Shown: piece by piece, positions 34,476 to 41,991 of the stretch
How the letters are laid out: the number at the start of each line of letters is the position of its first letter
Position numbering within the stretch: the stretch's first letter is position 1
Origin: Microvirga lenta
GTDB lineage: Bacteria; Pseudomonadota; Alphaproteobacteria; Rhizobiales; Beijerinckiaceae
DNA length: 64,000 bases
NCBI RefSeq assembly: GCF_020532555.1
Contig: NZ_JAJBBR010000012.1
Coordinates: forward strand, 1 to 64,000
Direction: 5' to 3'
The notes under the pieces: generated by a model
Databases searched by the model: none
What the model was told of the DNA's origin: nothing
The model's input: only the letters and a program-made list of their open reading frames with translations
Made by a program: the position numbers and the translations under genes

Positions 34476-34745
34476 ATGAGCATCATGTGGATTGTGGCAC
34501 TGGGCTTGGTCGTTGGTGTGATTGCTAGGCTTGTTACGCCCGGCAGAAAGGGACCATTCGGGTTCATGCTGACCGGCGTGCTTGGCATCGTAGGCGCCTT
34601 TGCGGCCTCGTATCTGGGACAAGAGGCAGGATGGTATCAGGCGGAGGACAGTACCGGGTTGGTAGCAGCCGTCTTCGGAGCGGTTGTCCTGCTGCTGATT
34701 TGGGGTTCCCTCTTCAGAAGCCGACGCCCGACCTCCTCAATTTAA
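34476..34745 (+). CDS. GlsB/YeaQ/YmgE family stress-response membrane protein
   Basis: The 89 residues start MSIMWIVALGLVVGVIARLV (ATG 34476, GGAG upstream). The motif ARLVTPGRKGPFGFMLTGVLGIVGAFAASYLG and a second helix pair (LVAAVFGAVVLLLIWGSLF) are typical of the transglycosylase-associated family. Members are general stress membrane proteins. It ends the run of small stress-type genes that begins at 33023. Confidence 0.9.
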   Translation: MSIMWIVALGLVVGVIARLVTPGRKGPFGFMLTGVLGIVGAFAASYLGQEAGWYQAEDSTGLVAAVFGAVVLLLIWGSLFRSRRPTSSI

Positions 34746-35021
34746 CACGTATCAAATCAACGGCGTTAATCTTGGTCAACATCAAGAAACGCTCCTCCTA
34801 GGCTGCGTCCGGAAATGGTCAAGGCGCGGCCTCATCATGCCCAGCCTCCTGCGGAAGTCCCTCCACAACACCCTTTTGCCCACCGTGACGATATTTTCCT
34901 ATGTGCAGGTGCACGTTGCGTGGATAATCGAGGCCATGCTGGAACCGGTCGGAATATCATAACAGGTGGACGAGTGACTTGCGCTTGTCATGCCTCGGAA
35001 CCGCGAAGGTTGATGCAAGGC

Positions 35022-35258
35022 TCAGCATCCTGTGCAGACGCCTCTCGAGATGATCTTCATCTTGCGATCCCAGACCCTCTCCTGCGCCTCGGCCTTGGTC
35101 CGAGCCGCTCTCCCCATCGCTGCAGATTCCTCAGCCGTGTACGACTTCGACGCGGACACCTTTGGGATCCCTGCCCTTGATTCTGTTGCATCTTTGGCCA
35201 ACACAGAGTGAGATGCGATTAGCAAGGCCAGCACGGCCGTAGCTGTTATGATCCGCAT
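35022..35258 (-). CDS. Small secreted protein
   Basis: The 78 residues carry a signal peptide (RIITATAVLALLIASHSVLA, cleavage before KDA). The mature part of about 57 residues is charged, with ESAAMGRAARTKAEAQERVWDRKMKIISRGVCTGC. The end has two cysteines (CTGC). GGGAGTAA precedes the ATG. Function unknown. The 276 bp to its left hold no recognisable gene. Confidence 0.72.
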   Translation of the reverse strand: MRIITATAVLALLIASHSVLAKDATESRAGIPKVSASKSYTAEESAAMGRAARTKAEAQERVWDRKMKIISRGVCTGC

Positions 35259-35498
35259 AGGTTACTCCCGAAGCAGCATATCGCAGCTCCAACCTTGTAT
35301 ATGGGGGCTCGGAGCAGTTCCCCAACAAAAATTGCTCCGCTTCGCCAAGTGTCCGAACTCGTCGTGGAGTTCTGGCGTTGTTCGCCACAGCGTTTGAGAT
35401 CGGCAAGTCCCAAGACGGACGGCGTCAGACGATCTTCCTAAATCGGCCACTATCCTGCGGACTGCTGGTTTCGGATCGCGCTTCGAGGATAGATATTT

Positions 35499-35897
35499 AT
35501 GCGTTCTTCAGCTCTTATGGTTCTCGTCACTCTTGGCATGGTAGGTGTGGCACAAGCCCAGAGCACACCGCCTGCGTCCGGTGCGCCGCAGTTCAGCACG
35601 ATCAGCAACAATGCCATACTTAGCTCAAGGCTGATTGGTCTGGATGTTCAAAGCGCGGGCGGCAAAGGAATGGGAAAGGTCGAAGACGTTGTCTTCGAGG
35701 GCGGCCAGATTGTTGGCATCGTGTTATCCGTCGGTGAGATCCTGGGTGGTGGCCAACGCTATGTGGCAGTCGATCCATCAGCGATCTCGGTCCGGTATAC
35801 GGAGGGCGAGAACAGGTGGCAGGCGACTATGAACGCCGACGTTGATCAACTGAAGTCCGCCCCGGAGTTCCGGTACGAAGGTAAGTGGAGGCGTTGA
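35499..35897 (+). CDS. Secreted PRC-barrel protein
   Basis: The 132 residues have a signal peptide (RSSALMVLVTLGMVGVAQAQ). The mature domain reads SSRLIGLDVQSAGGKGMGKVEDVVFEGGQIVGIVLSVGEILGGGQRYVAVDPSAI, a PRC-barrel core. It is a paralog in type of the exported PRC-barrel protein at 17886. The ATG has little Shine-Dalgarno signal. The role is unknown, possibly periplasmic stress. Confidence 0.85.
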   Translation: MRSSALMVLVTLGMVGVAQAQSTPPASGAPQFSTISNNAILSSRLIGLDVQSAGGKGMGKVEDVVFEGGQIVGIVLSVGEILGGGQRYVAVDPSAISVRYTEGENRWQATMNADVDQLKSAPEFRYEGKWRR

Positions 35898-36104
35898 TCC
35901 GCATGCAGAGCCATAACGCTTTTTTGCGCGGATGCCTTCACGTCCGGCCCCGGGTGGATGGCTAGATCGAGCCTTCGACGCACCAGGGTTCTATAATGAG
36001 TGTACGCCCTGCAGCATCAGCCACGAGTGGGCCTTAATCCTAAATACTTAAGCTCGTTGTTGGTCACGTTGGAGATGCTGGCGGGAAAATTGAAATAGCC
36101 CTGT

Positions 36105-36395
36105 TCAAGGTGTCACGGTGGCTAGAACCTCGCCCATGGTGATCTCAGGCTCACCATCAATGACATCCGTCAGGCTCGCTCGGATCCAGGCCAATGCCTT
36201 CTCGTTGGCTGCAAGTGCAGCCTCCCGGTTCTCAAACAAACTGATCGATCCACCCATTCAATGGCCTGCGTCGAACACGCAGTAGCCCTGAAGCCCTGGC
36301 GTTTGCTTGAGCATCTGGCCAAGGCCACTCTCCGCGCGACGGGCAGCTTCCGCAACCGATCTCATGCGGTTGAACTTGCGGATGACGACGTACAT
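36105..36395 (-). pseudogene. ABM-domain-like protein with an in-frame TGA
   Basis: Read leftward from the ATG at 36395, MYVVIRKFNRMRSVAEAARR, then AESGLGQMLKQTPGLQGYCVFDAGH, is followed by TGA at 36258-36260. The same frame continues MGGSISLFENREAALAANEKALAWIRASLTDVIDGEPEITMGEV to a normal stop. The two parts together make one dimeric alpha-beta barrel domain of about 95 residues. One nonsense change has split it. Reinitiation at the ATG right after the TGA is conceivable. Confidence 0.75.
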
Positions 36396-36954
36396 GGCGA
36401 CCTCCAGACCTACGGGAACCGGCAACTCTAATTCCGATAGTTGGTCTTCGTATGGTGACCGTGCCGGTGAACGTCCTTGCGTTGCTACATCCAAGGAACA
36501 ATGGCTGCGTCAGGACGAGTGCCGTCTGCCCAAGCCGTTTGTGCAGCGCCACTAATACTAGGGGAACGCGCAAGCCAGAAGGAAAGAGATGGAACGAAGG
36601 TCGTCCAAGCTCTGCACAACCCGGTCTATGACTTCGCCGACGAGGGCTGCTCTATGGGGTACGCTTCCATGCCGCCATAATCCGACAGCGTTTGCCGCCG
36701 GTGTGATCGCCACAGATCCAGCGCATCAGACCTCATGAGACATCACCTGAAGGGTTGCTTCGAGGCACACTGGGAAATCACCTGCCGTTCGGGAGCGTCC
36801 GATGCTCCCGTTTAACGCCGACATTCGGCATACTTCCGGAATGTCCCAGTGGGACCTATCGGATCACCCGACGTTACCTATTCGTCCCCTCTGGCGTTCC
36901 GAAGCAGCATATCCAGCAGTTCACCGGTCTTTGACGAGAAAGCGGGGGCAAAGG
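36396..36954. other. Intergenic and leader of the adenylate cyclase gene
   Basis: No gene is supported. The cyclase frame stays open up to an ATG at 36802, but the extra 51 residues (rich in Ser, Pro and Arg) look like read-through leader. Confidence 0.4.
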
Positions 36955-38130
36955 ATGCCCCAGACCCCCCAACGCCTCCCCAGTGTCCTCGACCTTGCGC
37001 GGTGGCTTGCTGGGCCAGCCCGCACCGCACTCGCTCCAGCCGCTATCGTCACAGAGTATTGCGAACGGCTGCTGACCGCAGGCGTGCCACTCTGGCGCGT
37101 TCGGGTTGGGCAACGCCTGGCCAATCCTCTCATCGGCGTCTGGGGTGTCAAATGGGTGCGCGGAGCCGGGGCCGAGGCGTACACCGTGCCCCACAGGATC
37201 CTCGCGACACGCTCCTACACAGGCAGTCCCTTCGAGCATGTCAACAAAACGAGAGCCAGCTTCCGCCGCTCCCTTCGGCACCTGGATCCGGCCCTCGACC
37301 ATCACGTGCTCCTCGAGGTGGCCGCTGAGGGCGGTACAGACTACTTGGCTATTCCTATCATATACGGCGATGGTTCGGTTCAGGGCGCCTCCTTCACGAC
37401 CGACGGCCTACGGGATTTCAGCCCAGAGGAGGTGGTCCTCATCGAGGAGCTGGGGCCCTTCCTTGCCGCGGCCCTGGAACCGGCCGCGATGCGGCGCTCC
37501 AGTGAGAGCCTTCTGCAAACCTATCTTGGTGAGGGGCCTGCCAAACGCGTTGCGGCAGGGGCCATTCGACGAGGCGATTGCTTTGAGATCGAAGCCGCCG
37601 TGCTGCTGACGGACCTGCGCGGATACACAACTCTGTCGCAGCAGTTGCCACCCGATCAGGTGCTGGACCACCTTGACCGCTATCTGGAGGTGGTTGTCGG
37701 GGCCGTGCGGGCAGAGGGCGGTGACGTGCTGAAGTTCATCGGCGATGGCATTCTGTCGATCTTTTCTGTTGAGGAAAGCGGACGAGCGGAAGCCACCCAG
37801 CAGGCTTGTCGGGCTCTGGACGCCGCCTTGGCGAGAGCCCATGAGGAGGGTGATCTGCAGTTTGTCGCGTGCCTGCATATCGGCCCTGTCACTTATGGCA
37901 ATATCGGCAGCCCTGACCGCCTCGACTTCACCGTGGTTGGACCGACGGTCAATCTGGTCAGCCGGCTCGAAGCGTTTGCCAAGAGTACAGGCAACGTGGC
38001 GGTGTGCTCCCGGGAGGTCGCCGCACTGCTCCCATCAGCAGCAACGCATGCTCTGGGTGCGTTTGCTCTGAAGGGTGTTCCAGACGAGCAGATGATTTTC
38101 TCGCTACACGGATCCGGCGAACACCCATAG
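36955..38130 (+). CDS. Class III adenylate cyclase with N-terminal sensor-like region
   Basis: The 391 residues from MPQTPQRLPSVLDLARWLAG have an N-terminal region of about 190 residues (GAF-like, with TDYLAIPIIYGDGSVQGASFTT) and a C-terminal catalytic domain. Metal-binding aspartates are D220 (LLTDLRGYTTL) and D264 (FIGDGILSIF). The adenine-selecting Lys lies in LKFIGDG and the Asp in RLDFTVVG. The transition-state Asn and Arg lie in GPTVNLVSRLE. All catalytic residues are present, so it should make cAMP. The alternative start at 36802 cannot be excluded. It could feed the cNMP-binding regulators of this window. Confidence 0.9.
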   Translation: MPQTPQRLPSVLDLARWLAGPARTALAPAAIVTEYCERLLTAGVPLWRVRVGQRLANPLIGVWGVKWVRGAGAEAYTVPHRILATRSYTGSPFEHVNKTRASFRRSLRHLDPALDHHVLLEVAAEGGTDYLAIPIIYGDGSVQGASFTTDGLRDFSPEEVVLIEELGPFLAAALEPAAMRRSSESLLQTYLGEGPAKRVAAGAIRRGDCFEIEAAVLLTDLRGYTTLSQQLPPDQVLDHLDRYLEVVVGAVRAEGGDVLKFIGDGILSIFSVEESGRAEATQQACRALDAALARAHEEGDLQFVACLHIGPVTYGNIGSPDRLDFTVVGPTVNLVSRLEAFAKSTGNVAVCSREVAALLPSAATHALGAFALKGVPDEQMIFSLHGSGEHP

Positions 38131-38325
38131 CCCCTTCACCTATTCCGGTCCCCATTTGCAGGACACGAGGTCCGAAACGGATTGTTCGTTCAGATCGGGG
38201 GCAAAACATGAAATCCCCTTCCCTTCAGGAATGTCCGCTGTTCGCTGCTAAAGCGCTTTTGATTTGGGCTTGAATCCATTCGGGTGGCCTGTGCGTTGAC
38301 GGGGATATGGCCCGGGAGGCGAGCC

Positions 38326-38675
38326 ATGCCCCAGCCCTATTCTCCTGATCTGCGTGAGCGCGTTCTGGTTGCCTGTGAGCGGGGCGACCTTCCTCAGGTC
38401 GAGATTGCCCGCCGCTTTCAGGTCTGTCCCGCCACCGTGTCAAACTGGCGCCGCCAAGAGCGCGAGGAGGGCCGGCGCAAGCCGAAGCCGCACAGCGGCG
38501 GCGTGCCCTCGCGGCTGGACGCGGCAGTTCTCGAGGTGCTGCGCCAACTCGTGATCGAAGACAATGACGCGCTGCTGCGCGAGTACCGCGAGCGCCTGGC
38601 CGAGCGCACCGGCGTGACGGTGTGTCTGGCGGTGATCTGCGAGGCGCTCAAGCGGCTCAAGCTGCGCCCCAATCT
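38326..38675 (+). pseudogene. IS630 transposase, N-terminal part (interrupted)
   Basis: From ATG 38326 the frame MPQPYSPDLRERVLVACERG continues LPQVEIARRFQVCPATVSNWRRQEREEG and LREYRERLAERTGVTVCLAVICEALKRLKL. This is the HTH region of an IS630 transposase. It ends at the IS1111 insertion; the rest resumes at 40065. Confidence 0.9.
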
Positions 38676-38690
38676 ATGGACCGGCCGTGC

Positions 38691-38940
38691 GTTGCAAGAG
38701 GGTTGTGGCAAATGGGTGAGAAACGGTTCGCATCAATCTATCCGGCCTCAGTATGGAGCATCTGCTCCGGGCCATCATGGGAATCCGCACGCACCGCGCC
38801 TACTTAGACGCGAGACCTCAAAGGCCATTTTTTTGGTCAGGCTTGCGATGCGCCGGGCAACCGTTCATCCATCCTGTCACATCCTTCTCGCGAACCTCGG
38901 CGGGAACTCTATCCTCGAACTGTCGGCCCTCTGAGCAGGC
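38691..38940 (-). ncRNA. Candidate seekRNA/bridge-RNA region of the IS1111-type element
   Basis: This 250-bp tract between the transposase stop and the left inverted repeat has no protein-like frame. In the IS1111 group the target-guiding RNA is encoded downstream of the transposase; in the IS110 group it is upstream. I infer the location from that rule only and could not fold the sequence. It has short complementary patches but no definite boundaries. Confidence 0.4.
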
Positions 38941-39996
38941 TCAGACTGCGTGGGGAGTAAACTCCGGATCGTAACCGTTCATGTGGTTCAGCACGCTCCA
39001 CGCAATGCGAGCGAGCTTGTTGGCCAAGGCCGCGGCGAGCACATTGCGGTGCAACCGCGCTCCGGCTGCTTGCAGCCACTGGCCAAACTTGTGCCCGGCC
39101 CAGCAATGTGGGCGCTGGAGAAGGGCTTGCGCACCGCTCACGAAGAGGGTGCGCAAGTAGCGGTTCCCACGTTTGGACAGGCCGCCCAGAATGGTACGGT
39201 CTCCGGTGGAGATCTGCTTGGGCACGAGCCCAAGCCAAGCGGCAAAGTCGCGGCCTTTGCTGAAGGCGGCTCCTGTTCCCACCGCCGCCACCATGGCACT
39301 GGCCGTGATCACGCCCACACCCGGGATGCCCATCAGCCGCTGGCAGGCCGCATCCTGACGGGCCAGATCGCCGATCTCTCGGGTGAGCGTCTCGATGCGC
39401 CCATCCAGCCAGCGCCAATCTCCCGTGAGATCCTCGATCAGGTGGATCATGCGCGCTGAGAGCACGTCCGTACGCTGGGCGAGAAGAGTGGGCAGCGCCT
39501 CGCGCAAGCCAGTTGGCCCCTGACGCACCGGGATGCCACACTCGAGCAGGATACCGCGGATCTGATTGATGACGGCGGTGCGTTGCCCAATCAGTCGACG
39601 GCGGACGCGGTGCAGGGCCTGCAAGTCGAGCTGCTCGGCCGCCTTCACGGGCACCGGCCGCATGGTCGGGCGTTGCACCGCCTCGGCGATGGCCTCGGCA
39701 TCGCGGTAATCGTTCTTGTGCCCTTTGAGGAAAGGTTTGACGTATCGGGCCGGCAGCAGGCGGACATCATGACCGAGAGCGCCAAGCTGGCGCCCAACGT
39801 GGTGGGCTCCGGCGCAAGCTTCCATTCCGATCAGACAGGCCGGCAGGTTGGCCAGACAGGACTGCAGTTGTCCGCGCGAGACCTTCCGGCGCAGCACGAT
39901 CCTGCCGCGCGCATCCATACCGATGAGGTGGAAGGTGGTCTTGCCCAGGTCGATGCCAATCGTGGCGATGCATTCAGCTGTGGTCTGGTGTGACAT
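38941..39996 (-). CDS. IS110/IS1111-family DEDD transposase
   Basis: The 351 residues start at ATG 39996 (MSHQTTAECIATIGIDLGKT). The RuvC-like DEDD domain includes D15 in GIDLGK, E in GMEACAG and the HKNDYRDAEAIAEAVQRP motif. The C-terminal transposase_20 domain has MGIPGVGVITASAMVAAVG, AWLGLVPKQISTGDRT and the nucleophile serine region GGLSKRGNRYLRTL. It looks intact. It resembles the other IS110-class enzyme at 12535 only distantly. Confidence 0.93.
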   Translation of the reverse strand: MSHQTTAECIATIGIDLGKTTFHLIGMDARGRIVLRRKVSRGQLQSCLANLPACLIGMEACAGAHHVGRQLGALGHDVRLLPARYVKPFLKGHKNDYRDAEAIAEAVQRPTMRPVPVKAAEQLDLQALHRVRRRLIGQRTAVINQIRGILLECGIPVRQGPTGLREALPTLLAQRTDVLSARMIHLIEDLTGDWRWLDGRIETLTREIGDLARQDAACQRLMGIPGVGVITASAMVAAVGTGAAFSKGRDFAAWLGLVPKQISTGDRTILGGLSKRGNRYLRTLFVSGAQALLQRPHCWAGHKFGQWLQAAGARLHRNVLAAALANKLARIAWSVLNHMNGYDPEFTPHAV

Positions 39997-40064
39997 GGCA
40001 TGGCTCCTTGCCTGCGGGATATTCCCGTGCTCCCATGCTCCGCCCGGGAGCACGGCCGGTCCAT

Positions 40065-40681
40065 GCCATTAGACGCTTCGGGCGGCCGAGCAGGAGCGGC
40101 CCGAGATTGCAGCCGAGCGTGAGGCTTACCGCCAGCAGATGAGTGAGCTTCCCGTGGACCGCCTGGTGTTCCTGGACGAGAGCGGGGTGACCACCAAGAT
40201 GGCGCGCCCCCGTGCGCGAGCCCCACGCGGGCAGCGGGCATACGGGAGTATTCCGCTGGGCTCGTGGCAGCGGCTGACGGTCTTGGGGGCACTCGCCTGT
40301 GACGGTTTGGTCGCCACGATGAGCATCGAGGCGTCCACCTCCACGCCGGTGCTGCTGGCCTATCTCGAACAGGTGCTGGTGCCCAAGCTCCAGCAGGTGA
40401 AGCCGGATGCCATTCTGGTGATGGACAACCTGCGCCCGCATCACGCCACCGAAGTGCGGGACCTGCTCAATCAAGCTGGGATCGGAGTGCTGTACCTGCC
40501 GCGCTACTCGCCCGAGTTCAACCCGATCGAGCCGGCCTGGGGCAAGATGAAAGAGCGGCTCAAGGGGAAAGCGCCACGCACTCTTGAAGCCCTGGAAGCA
40601 GAACTCAAACCAGCCCTCGACACCATCACCGCACAGGATGCTCGAGGCTGGATCAGGCACGCTGGCTATGCCCTACACTGA
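40065..40681 (+). pseudogene. IS630 transposase, C-terminal part (interrupted)
   Basis: After the IS1111 insertion the frame resumes TLRAAEQERPEIAAEREAYRQQM, then RLVFLDESGVTTKMARP, ILVMDNLRPHHATEVRDLL and LPRYSPEFNPIEPAWGKMKERL with the third catalytic residue. The two parts join at K-L-R-P and K-T-L-R-A. A product from ATG 40139 would lack the HTH. Confidence 0.9.
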
Positions 40682-40857
40682 GACCAAAAGCGCTTTAGGG
40701 CGGACGTCCGGTCTACTTCCGAGTTGTGCCAGGAGGCGACATTCCGGCTGCAAGTGTGGAATTCAGATATAGTTCTGTGGACGTCGCCTGAGTTCGCGTT
40801 TCTCACCCTAACGAGAGGAGGATTAGTGGAGAGCCGGTTCGCCGTGAACAATTCATC

Positions 40858-41837
40858 CTATGACGGCGGCGACGGAAAGACCTCGGAGAGAAAGGAAAGG
40901 AATGCTTTCACGTTCGGACTGCCGCGCCGGCTCTCGGGCCATAGGGCTGTGATGCTCGAGCGCTCCACGGCGAACTCTGCACGGATTGGCCCCATTTTGC
41001 CGCGGACGACATAGGGTGCGGCGATGTACGTGGCCGAGATGCCGATCCCGCCCCGACCGCGAGCTCCGCCAGGACCCCGTCGCTGTTGTCGACCGTGATC
41101 CCCGCCTTCATGATCTCGATCATGCGTGCGCTGATCCGGAAGGACCAGCGAAGCAGGCAGCCTGAGTTCTGAAGGTGAACGTTCACGCAGTCATGCCTCA
41201 CGAGTTCATCGGGATGCTGAGGCATTCCCCGGCGGGCCGGGTAGGCAGGCGATGCCAAGGTGCAGGCACGGTTCGGGGCCAGCCGGCGCGACATGAGGTG
41301 GAAGGCGGCGAGTTCCCCGACGCTGATGGTCACGTCGATGGTGGCGACGATCCGGTCGCCCAGGCGCAGGTCGACGGAGAGCTGGAGGTAGCACTCCCGG
41401 AACCGCGGCAGGGCAGGCCCGAGCACATGTACACCGATCGGCAGCGGCGCCGTGACACTGAGTGTGCCGAACCGCTCGGCGTGGGCGGCCAGCGCCGCCT
41501 GCTCGGTCTCCTCGGCGTCACGCAGCAGCCGCAGGATGCGCTCGTGAAAGTCACGGCCCTCGGGGTCAGCGTCAGCGAGCGCGTGGTCGGGGTAAGCAAC
41601 AGCAGTCCGAACTGCTGCTCCAGGCCCTGCACGCTCTTGCTGACCGCCGATGGCGAGACAGAGAGTTCCCGCGCCGCCGCCGTGTCGCCGCCGTGTCGCT
41701 GCCGTGTCGCTGCCGTGTCGCTGCCGTGTCGCTGCCGTGTCGCTGCCGAGCGAAGTGACTCGTGCGAACGCGATCAAGCCCGTCAGCCGTTTCAAGGAAG
41801 AAAAGAGTCTTGACCCGCTGTCGAATTCACCCGACAA
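40858..41837 (-). pseudogene. LysR-family regulator with repeat expansion and frameshifts
   Basis: The true reading is [20 protein letters not shown], then [23 protein letters not shown] and [14 protein letters not shown], then [32 protein letters not shown]. It continues as a LysR effector domain and ends SRRGSPNVKAFLSFLSEVFP. An 11-bp repeat tract throws the recognition helix out of frame. A one-base loss near 41560 restores it. A third shift near 41050 separates the last 60 residues. The open frame from 41837 therefore has a scrambled HTH. Confidence 0.8.
41679..41744. repeat. 11-bp tandem repeat inside the LysR HTH coding region
   Basis: Five perfect copies of GCCGTGTCGCT fill 41690-41744, with a sixth imperfect copy (GCCGTGTCGCC) at 41679-41689. 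Since 11 is not a multiple of 3, copy number sets the frame. Confidence 0.95.
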
Positions 41838-41991
41838 CGCCCTACCTGTAGGTTTTGGCCACCGGCCCTAGGATGATTGTTCCGACGGCACCTCAACCAG
41901 ACGGGGACCTCGCGCTGCCGGTGCATTGCCATGGTCAGCGCTTGGGCTTCCCCATGTTCGAGGTGATTGGCTCAATGGAAGGTCGACCCTG

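Larger units (their letters stand above)
38676..40064 (-). mobile_element. IS1111-type (IS110-class) insertion sequence
   Basis: A perfect 15-bp inverted repeat, ATGGACCGGCCGTGC at 38676-38690 and its complement at 40050-40064, encloses a DEDD transposase gene read leftward. About 250 bp of non-coding sequence lie 3' of the gene and little 5'. Inverted repeats near the ends and a long 3' non-coding end are the mark of the IS1111 subgroup. The exact junctions may lie a few bases outside the repeats. Confidence 0.8.
38249..40697 (+). mobile_element. IS630-family element split by an IS1111-type insertion
   Basis: A perfect 14-bp terminal inverted repeat, CTAAAGCGCTTTTG at 38248-38261 and its complement at 40685-40698, includes TA on each side. 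Between them are the two halves of one IS630 transposase gene, separated by another IS at 38676-40064. Confidence 0.88.

Noticed and set aside
34276..36395. UGA recoded as an amino acid in this organism
   Set aside because: Other genes in the window end normally at TGA; only two pseudogene-like frames contain internal TGA, and no SECIS or suppressor is visible.
41679..41744. CRISPR or minisatellite origin
   Set aside because: Only an 11-bp unit without spacers, inside a coding region; a slippage tract explains it better.
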